DNA from: Gemella haemolysans
Lineage (GTDB): Bacteria; Bacillota; Bacilli; Staphylococcales; Gemellaceae
Reading direction: 5' to 3'
DNA length: 64,000 nucleotides
Assembly: GCF_012273215.1 (NCBI RefSeq)
Contig: NZ_CP050965.1
Coordinates: 682,001-746,000, forward strand
The notes under the pieces were generated by a model that made no database searches, was not told the DNA's origin, and saw nothing but the letters and a program-made list of their open reading frames with translations. Shown one piece after another: positions 28,977 through 37,532 of the stretch (position 1 is its first letter; every line of letters begins with the position of its first letter). The position numbers were made by a program, and so were the translations under genes.

Positions 28977-29009
28977 CCCTAGTTTTAGAAATAAAACTAG
29001 GGTATTTTT
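28977..29009. terminator. Terminator after ezrA
   Basis: CCCTAGTTTTA and TAAAACTAGGG form an 11-bp stem around a short loop, followed by TATTTTT. The adjoining ~120 bases to the end of the metal permease gene hold nothing I recognise. Confidence 0.9.
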
Positions 29010-29127
29010 ATGTGATAAAAGTATTTTAGAGGGATAATTAAAAAACGCTGGGGCTAACCCAAAAGTACCAGATCTTAAAAATAGTATACATGAGAACTCA
29101 CAGACGCAGTGGTTTATTTGAATCATA

Positions 29128-29922
29128 TTACTTTCTCTTAAGGTTATAGTATCCTAAACTAGCAAAGTAGAAGAGTGCTTCTATTGTTGCAATGAAGAAT
29201 GTAGTAGGTAGGGAAGTATAGTAAGAAAGTGTAATCCCTGCCCAAGTCCCAATAAGTGCAAATGAAATTGAGATAAAGATCATAAGTCCAACCTTATTGG
29301 TAAGATATCTAGCTGCGCTGGCTGGAACAGTTAGAAGAACAAACATTAATAATGCTCCTACTACTGGTACTGTAATACTTGTTGCAACTGAAAGTAAAAC
29401 TAAGAAAAATATCGATATAAATTTTCCATTAAGTCCAAGTGCCTTTGCTCCAATTGCATCAAATGAATCGAATTTGATTTTTCTATAGAAGATAGAAAGT
29501 AGTAGTATTACAGCAAGTGCTAAACTAAATATTAATTTTACATCGTCTCTCGTAATTGAAACGACACTACCAAATAGTATATTGTTAACGTAACTTGTAC
29601 TTTTTGGAGTTAGTGATAAGAATAATAATCCTAAACCTAAGAATATACCTAACATTACGCTAACTGTTGCTTCTCTCCTAAATGCTTTTACACTTAAATG
29701 TCCTACAAGATAAGACATTGTAACAGTAAAAATTAATAGTCCGTAAATTGGATTTATACCTAAGAAAACGGCAAATGCTGCTCCTGCGAATCCGACATGC
29801 GATAGAGTGTGAGAGATAAATGACATATTTCTTGCCATTACAAACACACCTATATATCCTGCCATTATTGCAACGATTGTACCGGCTATAAAGGCATTTT
29901 GCATAAAATCATAATTAAACAT
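29128..29922 (-). CDS. Metal-ion ABC transporter permease (ZnuB/AdcB/MntB type)
   Basis: A 264-residue integral membrane protein with about eight hydrophobic segments, of the ABC-3 family that imports zinc, manganese or iron. Family stretches include FMQNAFIAGTIVAIMAGYIGVFVMARNMSFISHTLSHVGFAG (quoted part: SHTLSHVGFAG) and VPVVGALLMFVLLTVPAS. The start overlaps the end of the ATPase gene by 8 bases. It forms one unit with the ATPase and the binding lipoprotein. The metal is discussed under the lipoprotein gene. Confidence 0.93.
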   Translation of the reverse strand: MFNYDFMQNAFIAGTIVAIMAGYIGVFVMARNMSFISHTLSHVGFAGAAFAVFLGINPIYGLLIFTVTMSYLVGHLSVKAFRREATVSVMLGIFLGLGLLFLSLTPKSTSYVNNILFGSVVSITRDDVKLIFSLALAVILLLSIFYRKIKFDSFDAIGAKALGLNGKFISIFFLVLLSVATSITVPVVGALLMFVLLTVPASAARYLTNKVGLMIFISISFALIGTWAGITLSYYTSLPTTFFIATIEALFYFASLGYYNLKRK

Positions 29923-30625
29923 GGTTGTTATCTCCTACATAGTGTTTACAAAGTTTTAGTGTATTCTTCTCTTTGTTATAGTCCGCTATACTGATAAATT
30001 TGAAGCAACCTTCTTCTAGGTATAGTATTTTATCAACATATTTTTCATCTAAAAGTGAAAGTTCATGAGTTATACAAAGAGTAATAATGTTTTCTTTTTT
30101 TGTAATTTCTTTAACTAACGTCATACATTCAACTTCACTAGTTTTGTCTAGGTTAGATGTAAACTCATCAAGAAGTAGCAAGTTTGGTTTGTTTACTAAT
30201 GCTTGAGCTAAGAAAACACGTTGTTTTTCACCACCCGAAAGAGTACCTATAGATTTATTTTCTAGTTTTATAGAATTTGTTAAAGATAATGCATTCTTTA
30301 TACTTTCTTTTTCTTTTTTACTAAGCCATGGAAGAAATCCTTTTTGAATAGGTAGGGATACAAAGTCAGCAGCGGATAAAGGAAGTTCTTCATCAATTTG
30401 TCGAAACTGAGGGACATAACCAAGAGTTGGGTTTTCTCCTACAAGAGTAATCTCATTAGCTTTATTTAATTTTTCAAGTATATTGTTTAATAATGTTGTT
30501 TTACCAACACCGTTTTTCCCAACAACAGCGACAACCTCTCCTGAAGATACAGAAAAAGAAATGTTGTCTAAAATTGTTTTATCTCCTATTGAATAAGTGA
30601 GATTTTTTATATTAAGTTCAGTCAT
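29915..30625 (-). CDS. Metal-ion ABC transporter ATP-binding protein
   Basis: A 236-residue ABC ATPase. Walker A is GKNGVGKTT, the signature is LSGGEKQR, and Walker B is LLLLDEFTSNLD followed by the H-loop in ITHE. It energises the adjacent permease. It follows the binding-protein gene on the minus strand after a 133-base gap with a terminator-like hairpin, and overlaps the permease gene by 8 bases. Confidence 0.94.
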   Translation of the reverse strand: MTELNIKNLTYSIGDKTILDNISFSVSSGEVVAVVGKNGVGKTTLLNNILEKLNKANEITLVGENPTLGYVPQFRQIDEELPLSAADFVSLPIQKGFLPWLSKKEKESIKNALSLTNSIKLENKSIGTLSGGEKQRVFLAQALVNKPNLLLLDEFTSNLDKTSEVECMTLVKEITKKENIITLCITHELSLLDEKYVDKILYLEEGCFKFISIADYNKEKNTLKLCKHYVGDNNHV

Positions 30626-30675
30626 AAAATCTCCTAAATTATTAAAATTTTTATTTGTTATATTTCGAATATAAA

Positions 30676-30707
30676 AAAGAAGAGATACGATTTAGAATCT
30701 CTTCTTT
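30676..30707 (-). terminator. Hairpin between the binding-protein gene and the transporter genes
   Basis: On the minus strand AAAGAAGAGAT and ATCTCTTCTTT form an 11-bp stem with a 10-base loop, followed by TTTTTTATATT. It looks like a terminator or partial terminator that would lower expression of the ATPase and permease relative to the binding protein. Confidence 0.75.
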
Positions 30708-30758
30708 ATATTATACTACATATTTATAATATGTGAAGACTAATTTTTAATCTTCTTA

Positions 30759-31802
30759 TTAATGTTTATGTTCTTTTTCGTGATCGTGGTCATGATCTTT
30801 GTCTTTATCTCCGTGAGAGTGTCCTTCATGAGAATGACCTTCGTGACCGTGGTCATGAGAGTGACCTTCATCAGCACCTTCAACATGATAAGCTTTTTCA
30901 CCAGAACCACCATTTAAGATTTCTTCTAGTTTATTATATTGATCTAACATCCATTCGATATATGTTTTACCATCAGGTTGTGTTTCAGTTACATTAAGTA
31001 CTGGTACTTTATTTTGTTCAGCTAAGCTAATTAAACCTTCGATTGTTTTGTTAGTAGTTTGAACATTGTTGATGATTAATGAAATTTGTTTAGATTTAAT
31101 TTGTTCTTGAATAGCTTTTAAATCTTGTGGAGCAGGGTCATTACCTTCTTCAGTAGCTTGAGCTAATTTTTTTACTTGGTCACTAGTTTTGAATCCTAAT
31201 GCATCTACTGCATATTCAAAAACTGGTTCAGTTGTTAATACTGATTTTCCATTTGCTTTTTCTTTTAATGAATTAATTTTATCAGTAATTTTAGAAAGTT
31301 CCTTTTTATAGTTATCTCTATTTTTTTCGTAGAAATCTTTATTAGAAGAATCTTTCTCTGATAATACTTTAGTAAGTTCGTCAGCAACTTTACTCATTAC
31401 TTCAGGATTATACCAAATGTGTTCATTATCTCCATCTTTAAGTCCTAGTAGTTTAGCACCATCAATTTTTTTAATGTCTTTACTATTTGCAGTAAGTTTT
31501 TCAAACCATGAATCATAACCGCCACCGTTTAAAATAGCAATGTTGGCATCAGCTACAGCTTTAGCATCTTGAGCTGTTGGTTCGAAATCATGAGGATCAA
31601 CTGAAGTTGAAGTAATAATAGATGAAACTTCTGCTTTATCTCCTGCAATACTCTTAGCTACTTCTGCATAAAAGTTTACTGAAGTAACAATTTTAGTTTT
31701 ACTTCCAGAGTTTGAAGCTCCAGAATTTGTTTTGCTTGAACATCCGACTAATAGTAGTGTGAATGCAGCAACAATTGAAATTAGTTTAAAAAATTTATTC
31801 AT
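30759..31802 (-). CDS. Metal-binding ABC lipoprotein with His-rich tail (ZnuA/AdcA-like)
   Basis: A 347-residue cluster A-I substrate-binding protein. The signal peptide ends in a lipobox with Cys21 (LLVGC). Likely metal ligands are His71 in DPHDFEP, His128 in NEHIWYN and Glu192 in TTEPVFEY; zinc-specific members usually have His at the third place. The last ~42 residues (from about 306) hold 14 His in HSH/HDH runs, a feature of zinc proteins. It lacks the C-terminal ZinT domain of streptococcal AdcA. A Zur-type palindrome lies over the start of its transcript. Zinc is likeliest, manganese possible. Confidence 0.9.
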   Translation of the reverse strand: MNKFFKLISIVAAFTLLLVGCSSKTNSGASNSGSKTKIVTSVNFYAEVAKSIAGDKAEVSSIITSTSVDPHDFEPTAQDAKAVADANIAILNGGGYDSWFEKLTANSKDIKKIDGAKLLGLKDGDNEHIWYNPEVMSKVADELTKVLSEKDSSNKDFYEKNRDNYKKELSKITDKINSLKEKANGKSVLTTEPVFEYAVDALGFKTSDQVKKLAQATEEGNDPAPQDLKAIQEQIKSKQISLIINNVQTTNKTIEGLISLAEQNKVPVLNVTETQPDGKTYIEWMLDQYNKLEEILNGGSGEKAYHVEGADEGHSHDHGHEGHSHEGHSHGDKDKDHDHDHEKEHKH

Positions 31803-31823
31803 TTGTAATATTCCTCCGTTATT

Positions 31824-31836
31824 CGTAATTATTACG
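31824..31836. promoter_or_regulatory. Zur-type operator upstream of the metal-binding lipoprotein
   Basis: CGTAATTATTACG is a perfect 6-1-6 palindrome, and TCGTAATTATTACG matches the core of the known Bacillus Zur box (TCGTAATnATTACGA) in all but the last position. It lies just downstream of the minus-strand -10, where repressor binding would block transcription. Confidence 0.75.
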
Positions 31837-31846
31837 TTCTAATAGA

Positions 31847-31874
31847 TTATAATACTACTTAATGAAAAAATCAA
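31847..31874 (-). promoter_or_regulatory. Promoter of the metal-uptake lipoprotein gene
   Basis: On the minus strand TTGATT (31874-31869) and TATAAT (31852-31847) are 16 bases apart. The expected start point falls beside the palindrome at 31824. Confidence 0.7.
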
Positions 31875-32014
31875 GATGTTAAACGAAATTATTTTGATTA
31901 ATAATAAATTAATAAATATTTCTACTATAAATGTATAGAATAAACAATTTAAAATTAATCAAATTATAATGTTATTAAATATAGTAATTACAAGTAAAAA
32001 CTCCAACAAAATAC

Positions 32015-32043
32015 TTGATTTTTGGTTGCTTATGCTATATAAT
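32015..32043 (+). promoter_or_regulatory. Promoter of rpsB-tsf
   Basis: TTGATT at 32015 and TATAAT at 32038 are 17 bases apart. The leader to the rpsB start is about 115 bases. The 364-base gap from 31803 holds this promoter and the divergent metal-uptake promoter. Confidence 0.8.
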
Positions 32044-32050
32044 TAATAAA

Positions 32051-32157
32051 GTTGAGTAAAAATCAACAAAAATATAACACACGACATTTGAGTAGCTGCT
32101 CGGTGCATTTATGTTTGCAGTAAGCTTAGAGAGTGTCGGAGGAAAAAACCAAGGAGG
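32051..32157 (+). promoter_or_regulatory. Structured rpsB leader
   Basis: A small hairpin GTTGA/TCAAC (32051-32067) precedes a larger fold closed by CGACA at 32082 and TGTCG at 32134. Inside lie GAG-CTC and TGCA-TGCA short pairings. GGAGG at 32138 and AAGGAGG at 32151 give two Shine-Dalgarno-like sites, one next to the closing stem. This could be an S2 autoregulatory leader; I infer that from position only. Confidence 0.45.
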
Positions 32158-32166
32158 AAAATAACT

Positions 32167-32904
32167 ATGGCAGTTATTTCAATGAAACAATTATTAGAAG
32201 CTGGTGTACACTTCGGTCACCAAACAAGAAGATGGAACCCTAAAATGGACAAATACATCTTCACAGAAAGAAACGGTATCTACATTATCGACTTACAAAA
32301 AACAGTTAAGAAAGTTGATGAAGCATACGAATTCGTAAAATCAGTTGCTGATCAAGGCGGAAAAATGTTATTCGTAGGTACTAAAAAACAAGCACAAGAT
32401 GCTATTAAAGAAGAAGCTGAAAGAAGTGGTCAATACTACATCAATCACCGTTGGTTAGGAGGAACTTTAACTAACTACAAAACTATTAAAGGACGTATTG
32501 ACAGAATCGCTGAAATCGAAAAAATGGAAGCTGATGGAGTTTTCGAAGTATTACCTAAAAAAGAAGTTATCGAATTAAGAAAAGAATACGATAAATTAAA
32601 CAAATTCCTAGGTGGAATTCGTGAAATGAAAGGTATGCCAGATGCAATCTTCGTAGTAGATCCTAAGAAAGAGCACAACGCTATTGCTGAAGCTAAAAAA
32701 TTAGGAATTCCTGTAGTTGGTATCGTAGATACAAACTGTGATCCAGATGACGTAGATTACGTAATCCCTGCAAACGACGATGCTATCCGTGCAGTTAAAT
32801 TATTAACAGCTAAAATGGCAGACGCTTTTGTAGCTTACAACGAAGGAAACATTGAAGAAACTGAAGAAGCTTTCGTAAAAGAAGTAGAAGCAACAGAAGA
32901 ATAA
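32167..32904 (+). CDS. rpsB: 30S ribosomal protein S2
   Basis: A 245-residue ribosomal protein. The start [25 protein letters not shown] and [11 protein letters not shown] are diagnostic, with a coiled-coil insertion in the middle and an acidic tail. The AAGGAGG site is strong. The gene shows the biased codon use of highly expressed genes. It heads the rpsB-tsf pair. Confidence 0.98.
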   Translation: MAVISMKQLLEAGVHFGHQTRRWNPKMDKYIFTERNGIYIIDLQKTVKKVDEAYEFVKSVADQGGKMLFVGTKKQAQDAIKEEAERSGQYYINHRWLGGTLTNYKTIKGRIDRIAEIEKMEADGVFEVLPKKEVIELRKEYDKLNKFLGGIREMKGMPDAIFVVDPKKEHNAIAEAKKLGIPVVGIVDTNCDPDDVDYVIPANDDAIRAVKLLTAKMADAFVAYNEGNIEETEEAFVKEVEATEE

Positions 32905-32960
32905 TCTAAAGATAATAAATAATTAAAAATATAAAAATAAAATAACGGAGGCAAATCAAA

Positions 32961-33848
32961 ATGGCACAAATTACAGCTAGTTTGGTAAAAGAATTAAGAG
33001 AACGTACTGGTGCTGGTATGATGGACTGTAAAAAAGCACTAACTCAAACTGATGGAGATATCGATGCAGCAATCGACTACCTAAGAGAAAATGGTATCGC
33101 TAAAGCAGCTAAAAAAGCTGACAGAATCGCTGCAGAAGGTCTTTCTTACATCGAAGTTAAAGGTAACAAAGCTGTTATCTTAGAAATTAACTCAGAAACT
33201 GACTTCGTTGCTAAAAACGAAAAATTCGTTGCTTTAGTAAAAAATGTTGCAGAAGCTATCTTAGCAGCTGAACCAAAAACTTTAGAAGAAGCTCTTCAAG
33301 TTGAAGCTCAAGGTGGAACTGTTGAAGCAGTAATTAACGAAGGAATCGCTACAATTGGTGAAAAACTTTCATTAAGAAGATTTGAAGTTGTTTCTAAAAC
33401 AGATGCTGATGCATTTGGTGCATACTCTCACATGGGAGGAAGAATCGGTGTTCTTACTCTTGTTGAAGGAAGCACAGATGAAGAAGCAGCTAAAGATGTT
33501 GCAATGCACATCGCTGCTTTAGCTCCTAAATACTTAGACGAAAGCGAAGTACCAGCTGATGTACTTGAGCACGAGAAAAAAGTGTTAACTGAGCAAGCAT
33601 TAAACGAAGGAAAACCAGCTAACATCGTTGAAAAAATGATCGTTGGTAGAATTAACAAATTCTTAGAAGAAATCACAGTTGTTAAACAAAAATTCGTTAA
33701 AGACGATAGTTTCACTGTTGAAAAATTCGTAGCATCAAAAGGTGGAAAACTTGCTAAATTCGTACGTTACGAAGTTGGTGAAGGTATCGAGAAAAAAGAA
33801 GATAACTTTGCTGAAGAAGTAATGAGCCAAGTTAATGCTAGCAAATAA
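32961..33848 (+). CDS. tsf: Elongation factor Ts
   Basis: A 295-residue nucleotide exchange factor for EF-Tu. The N-terminal domain has [19 protein letters not shown], and the core contains [14 protein letters not shown], which displaces Mg and GDP from EF-Tu. The length is standard. The AACGGAGG site precedes ATG 32961. It follows rpsB by 56 bases without a terminator. Confidence 0.98.
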   Translation: MAQITASLVKELRERTGAGMMDCKKALTQTDGDIDAAIDYLRENGIAKAAKKADRIAAEGLSYIEVKGNKAVILEINSETDFVAKNEKFVALVKNVAEAILAAEPKTLEEALQVEAQGGTVEAVINEGIATIGEKLSLRRFEVVSKTDADAFGAYSHMGGRIGVLTLVEGSTDEEAAKDVAMHIAALAPKYLDESEVPADVLEHEKKVLTEQALNEGKPANIVEKMIVGRINKFLEEITVVKQKFVKDDSFTVEKFVASKGGKLAKFVRYEVGEGIEKKEDNFAEEVMSQVNASK

Positions 33849-33884
33849 TAATTCTCTATTTAATATATACTATTAAAAGAGGTT

Positions 33885-33913
33885 AAGCACACACTTCTTG
33901 TGTGTGCTTTTTT
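33885..33913 (+). terminator. Intrinsic terminator after tsf
   Basis: AAGCACACAC and GTGTGTGCTT form a perfect 10-bp stem around TTCTT with a T run. Confidence 0.93.
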
Positions 33914-33967
33914 AAAAAATTAATATAGTAGAAACAATAATGTCTGTAATATATTAGGAGGATAAAA

Positions 33968-34681
33968 ATGGCTACTAAATATAAAAGAGTTTTATATAAA
34001 CTTAGTGGTGAAGCACTAGCAGGTGGAAAAGGATTTGGTATTGATTCTGAAGTTGTTAATAAAATAACTTCTCAAATCGTTGAAGTAGTAAAACAAGGGG
34101 TAGAAGTTGCAATCGTTGTTGGTGGTGGAAACATTTGGCGTGGTAAAACTGGTGAGGAACTAGGGATGGAACGTGCTACAGCTGACTCAATGGGAATGTT
34201 AGCTACAGTTATGAACTCATTAGCATTACAAGATTCATTAGAGCAAAAAGGTGTTGATACACGTGTATTAACTTCGGTAGAGATGAAAGCAATGGCTGAA
34301 CCTTATATCAGAAGACGTGCAATTAGACACTTAGAAAAAGGTCGTGTTGCTATCTTTGCAGCTGGTATTGGTAATCCATACTTCTCTACAGATACTACAG
34401 CAGCTTTACGTGCAAAAGAAATAGGTGCAGAAGCTATCTTAATGGGTAAAAATGGAGTAGATGGTGTTTACTCTGCTGATCCTAAACTTGATAGTACGGC
34501 AACAAAATATGATAAGTTATCATACATGGATATTATGAACAAAGGTTTAACAATTATGGATTCTACAGCAATTACATTCTGTATGGATAACCACCTGCCA
34601 ATTATTGTCTTTTCAATAGATGAAGCAGATAACATTGTTAAAGTTGTTTCTGATTCAAAATTAGGAACAATTATAGAATAA
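33968..34681 (+). CDS. pyrH: Uridylate kinase
   Basis: A 237-residue amino acid kinase-fold enzyme that phosphorylates UMP to UDP. Visible motifs are [15 protein letters not shown] at the start, [10 protein letters not shown], the AGTG-like [17 protein letters not shown] (binding nucleotide), and the DGVYSADPK stretch. TTAGGAGG precedes the start. It is followed by frr in the usual pyrH-frr order. Confidence 0.97.
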   Translation: MATKYKRVLYKLSGEALAGGKGFGIDSEVVNKITSQIVEVVKQGVEVAIVVGGGNIWRGKTGEELGMERATADSMGMLATVMNSLALQDSLEQKGVDTRVLTSVEMKAMAEPYIRRRAIRHLEKGRVAIFAAGIGNPYFSTDTTAALRAKEIGAEAILMGKNGVDGVYSADPKLDSTATKYDKLSYMDIMNKGLTIMDSTAITFCMDNHLPIIVFSIDEADNIVKVVSDSKLGTIIE

Positions 34682-34705
34682 AATTTATAATAGGAGTTTA
34701 CAATT

Positions 34706-35263
34706 ATGCCTGAACAAATAATGAATAATTTAAACGAAAGAATGGAAAAAGCTATTGCTAGTTTACGTCGTGAATTAGCATCAATTAGAGCTGGAAAAGC
34801 TAGTGCTGCTGTTTTAGATAGATTAACAGTTGATTACTATGGTGTACCAACTCCAATTAACCAAGTAGCTGGTGTTTCTGTTCCAGAACCAAAAATGCTT
34901 GTTATTTCTCCATATGAAAAAACTTTATTAGGAGATATCGAAAAAGTTATTCAAGCATCTGATTTAGGATTAAATCCAGCTAATGATGGTACAGTAATCC
35001 GTATTGTGTTCCCAGCATTAACTGAAGAACGTCGTAAAGAACTTGCTAAATTAGTAGGTAAAGAATCAGAAGGTGCTAAAGTTGCAGTACGTAACGTGCG
35101 TCGTGATGCTATGGATTCAATGAAAAAATTAGAAAAATCATCTCAAATTACTGAAGATGATCTAAAAGGATATTCTGATGATATTCAAAAAGTAACAGAT
35201 AAATTTATTGCTGAAATCGATAAAGTAACTAAAGAAAAACAAGATGAGTTAATGAGCGTATAA
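34706..35263 (+). CDS. frr: Ribosome recycling factor
   Basis: A 185-residue L-shaped protein that splits post-termination ribosomes with EF-G. The long helical domain starts with [19 protein letters not shown] and [12 protein letters not shown], and the central beta domain contains [12 protein letters not shown]. The C-terminal helices contain RNVRRDAMD. It is 24 bases after pyrH. Confidence 0.98.
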   Translation: MPEQIMNNLNERMEKAIASLRRELASIRAGKASAAVLDRLTVDYYGVPTPINQVAGVSVPEPKMLVISPYEKTLLGDIEKVIQASDLGLNPANDGTVIRIVFPALTEERRKELAKLVGKESEGAKVAVRNVRRDAMDSMKKLEKSSQITEDDLKGYSDDIQKVTDKFIAEIDKVTKEKQDELMSV

Positions 35264-35267
35264 TATT

Positions 35268-35477
35268 ATGGAAATGACAGAAATTATTGCTAAAATTAAT
35301 TCATTAAACGCTACAAAAAAAGAGCGTGAATTAACAGCTGAGGAATCAGAAGAATTAGCTAAATATAGACAACTATATTTGCAAAATTTTAAAGCTAATA
35401 TGAGAAACATATTAGATAATACAAGAGTAATAAATGAAAACGGAGAAGATATAACTCCTAAGAAGAAAGGAAATTAA
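35268..35477 (+). CDS. DUF896 (YnzC family) small protein
   Basis: A 69-residue helical protein starting [18 protein letters not shown] and containing [16 protein letters not shown], the family core. It ends in DITPKKK. Function is unknown; YnzC of B. subtilis is linked to the SOS region by location only. Two ATG codons (35268 and 35274) are possible and neither has a strong ribosome-binding site, so coupling to frr (4 bases upstream) is likely. Confidence 0.88.
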   Translation: MEMTEIIAKINSLNATKKERELTAEESEELAKYRQLYLQNFKANMRNILDNTRVINENGEDITPKKKGN

Positions 35478-35479
35478 CA

Positions 35480-35725
35480 ATGAGTGCAACTGCAGTTACA
35501 ATTTTAGTTGGAGCAATTTGTTTACTTGCTGGTGTTGTAGGAGGATTCTTCCTAGCAAGACGTAATTTCATGAACTACATGGAAAAAAATCCTCAAATTA
35601 ACGAAGATATGGTTATGAGTATGATGAGTCAAATGGGACAAAAACCATCTCGTAAAAAAATTAACCAAGTTATGAGCAACATGCAAAAAGCGCAAAAACA
35701 AGCTCAAAAACAAATGAAAAAATAA
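35480..35725 (+). CDS. YneF family (UPF0154) membrane protein
   Basis: An 81-residue protein with one N-terminal transmembrane helix (about 5-26), then [20 protein letters not shown] and [17 protein letters not shown], all typical of UPF0154. The C-terminus is Lys/Gln-rich. Function is unknown. AAGAAAGGA is the ribosome-binding site, within the end of the DUF896 gene. It ends the unit. Confidence 0.9.
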   Translation: MSATAVTILVGAICLLAGVVGGFFLARRNFMNYMEKNPQINEDMVMSMMSQMGQKPSRKKINQVMSNMQKAQKQAQKQMKK

Positions 35726-35733
35726 TAAAATTA

Positions 35734-35765
35734 AACAGATGTGTAGAAAATGCACATCTGTTTTT
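35734..35765 (+). terminator. Intrinsic terminator after the YneF gene
   Basis: AACAGATGTG and CACATCTGTT form a perfect 10-bp stem, followed by TTTTC. It faces the converging pseudouridine synthase gene. Confidence 0.88.
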
Positions 35766-35786
35766 CTTTTATATCTATATTTATAT

Positions 35787-36638
35787 CTATAATAGAAATT
35801 TTTTTTCTAAAGAAGATTTAACTGCTATTGAATGTCCTGTAACTGGGTGTGAAAATTCAACTTTTAATGCTCCTAAATACATTTTATCGTATTTATATCC
35901 ATCTTTAGAATAAAGTTTATCGCCAATAATTGCAACTCCATTAGAGGCTAAATGAACACGGATTTGATGTGTTCTCCCAGTTTCTAATGATACTGTTACT
36001 AAAAATCTATTTTGATCTATCTTTTCGCACGAAAGAATATTAGTAATTGCATTTTTACCATTTTTTGTTACTGCCATCTTGTTCTTTTCTTTACTATCTC
36101 TACCTATATTTGAATTGATAGTTTGTGGTTTAATATTATTTTTTATTAATGCAGAATAGTAACGTTTAATTTGTCTTTGTTCAAGCATCTGATCTAGTTT
36201 TGCTTTAATTAGTGGTGTTTTGGCTAGTATTACTAATCCACAAGTATCAATATCTAGTCTATGGATAGGTTCTAAGTAGTTGTAGTTAGAGATTAAATAG
36301 TTTACCAATGTATCATCTTCTAATTCTATATCATTTGGGTGAGTTTTTATACCAAATGGTTTAGAAACAACTAATAAGTACTCATCTTCAAACTCTTTAG
36401 TTATAGATACTGTAGAATTTTCTTTATATTTCGAAGTTGCTAAGTCGATGTTGACTTCTAAGATATCTCCTACTTTTAATGGTGAGTTTAATTCCGCTTC
36501 ATTAGAATTTATTTTAATTGATTCTTTATTGTGATGATTATTCATTCTTATAGTATGGATATTTTTCTTTGAAACTTTTAAAAATTGACTTAAGTAACTC
36601 TCTACTGTAGGGAAAGTTTGTGTAATATTGAATTTCAT
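35787..36638 (-). CDS. RluA-family 23S rRNA pseudouridine synthase
   Basis: A 283-residue enzyme with an N-terminal S4-like region and the RluA catalytic domain. The catalytic Asp is in HRLDIDTCGLVILAK. GRTHQIRVHLA and the C-terminal LGALKVEFSHPVTG are also family motifs. The second family motif usually reads HRLDxxTSG; here Ser is replaced by Cys. Target uridines (RluD-like or another) cannot be assigned. It is transcribed alone on the minus strand. Confidence 0.92.
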   Translation of the reverse strand: MKFNITQTFPTVESYLSQFLKVSKKNIHTIRMNNHHNKESIKINSNEAELNSPLKVGDILEVNIDLATSKYKENSTVSITKEFEDEYLLVVSKPFGIKTHPNDIELEDDTLVNYLISNYNYLEPIHRLDIDTCGLVILAKTPLIKAKLDQMLEQRQIKRYYSALIKNNIKPQTINSNIGRDSKEKNKMAVTKNGKNAITNILSCEKIDQNRFLVTVSLETGRTHQIRVHLASNGVAIIGDKLYSKDGYKYDKMYLGALKVEFSHPVTGHSIAVKSSLEKKFLL

Positions 36639-36773
36639 TGAGACTCCTTATATTATGTCTTTTCTTGATAATATTATTATTATATACTAAATTGATGATA
36701 TAAGAAAGAAAAATGAAGACAATAATATTGCAAAATTAACTTAAAAAAACTTTATAAAATAGGGAATTTTAAC

Positions 36774-36802
36774 TTGATTTTAACTATAAAATATAGTAAT
36801 AT
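36774..36802 (+). promoter_or_regulatory. Promoter of the XRE-cupin/pot operon
   Basis: TTGATT at 36774 and TAATAT at 36797 are 17 bases apart. The operator-like array begins about 25 bases downstream of the expected start point. TATACT at 36820 is an alternative -10 without a good -35. Confidence 0.55.
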
Positions 36803-36834
36803 ATAACTTGTGATTTAATTATACTAAACAGAGT

Positions 36835-36944
36835 GTTTACTAATAATAAACTTAAATAACGATAAGTTTACTAATGGTAAACAATTATTACAGTAAGTTA
36901 GATAATAATAAACATAGATAACGAAAAGTTAGATATTGATAAAC
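36835..36944 (+). repeat. Array of four 17-bp operator-like repeats, 31-bp period
   Basis: Sites start at 36835, 36866, 36897 and 36928, exactly 31 bases apart: GTTTACTAATAATAAAC, GTTTACTAATGGTAAAC, GTTAGATAATAATAAAC and GTTAGATATTGATAAAC. Eleven of 17 positions are invariant and the ends are mutually complementary (GTT to AAC). The 14-base spacers are also partly alike, as if a 62-bp block had been duplicated. The array ends 32 bases before the XRE regulator start. It is probably the regulator's own binding region; that is inference. Confidence 0.85.
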
Positions 36945-36976
36945 AATTTTTAACTTTTCACTAAAAAGGAGCAGTT

Positions 36977-37522
36977 ATGTATTCTATAGGTGAAAGATTA
37001 AAAAGACTACGTATACAAAAAAACCTCACCCAAGAAGAATTAGGTGAACGTACAGACTTGAGTAAGGGATATATATCCCAGGTAGAACGTGACCTAGCAT
37101 CGCCATCGATGGAAACTTTTTTTAATATATTACAAGTTTTAGGTTGTGCGCCTAAGGACTTTTTTGATAAAGAAAGTACAAGCCAAAAGGTTTATTATTC
37201 TTTAGAGGATCAAACAAGTTATGAAGAAACTGATGAAGGATACGAACTTACTTGGTTGGTTCCTGAATCAAATGAAAAGGAAATGGAATCACTAATTTTA
37301 AAACTAGAGAAAAATTCTAGTTACAAAACATTTGATCCTTCAGAATCAGAAACATTATGTTATGTTCTAAAGGGGAAATGTAAATTAAAATTAGGAGATG
37401 AGGAATTTATAGCCTCAACAAATGAAAGTTTTTATTTTTTAGCTACATCTGAACATAGATTATCGAATCCATTTGATGAAGAATGTGAAGTGTTAATAGT
37501 AGCTACTAATTCGTATTTATAA
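36977..37522 (+). CDS. XRE-family regulator with cupin domain (PuuR-like)
   Basis: A 181-residue protein. The N-terminal helix-turn-helix ([36 protein letters not shown]; core [18 protein letters not shown]) is followed by a small cupin domain (about 105-180) that may bind a small ligand. It sits 10 bases before potA with the ribosome-binding site of potA in between. This layout suggests a polyamine-responsive repressor of the operon and of itself. It is the expected reader of the repeat array just upstream. The ligand is inferred from the neighbours. Confidence 0.9.
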   Translation: MYSIGERLKRLRIQKNLTQEELGERTDLSKGYISQVERDLASPSMETFFNILQVLGCAPKDFFDKESTSQKVYYSLEDQTSYEETDEGYELTWLVPESNEKEMESLILKLEKNSSYKTFDPSESETLCYVLKGKCKLKLGDEEFIASTNESFYFLATSEHRLSNPFDEECEVLIVATNSYL

Positions 37523-37532
37523 GGAGAAAAAA

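Noticed and set aside
36835-36944. The repeat array as plasmid iterons or a CRISPR array
   Set aside because: The repeats are only 17 bp, their 14-base spacers are similar to each other and not unique, and they lie inside a promoter region next to a regulator gene in chromosomal housekeeping DNA.
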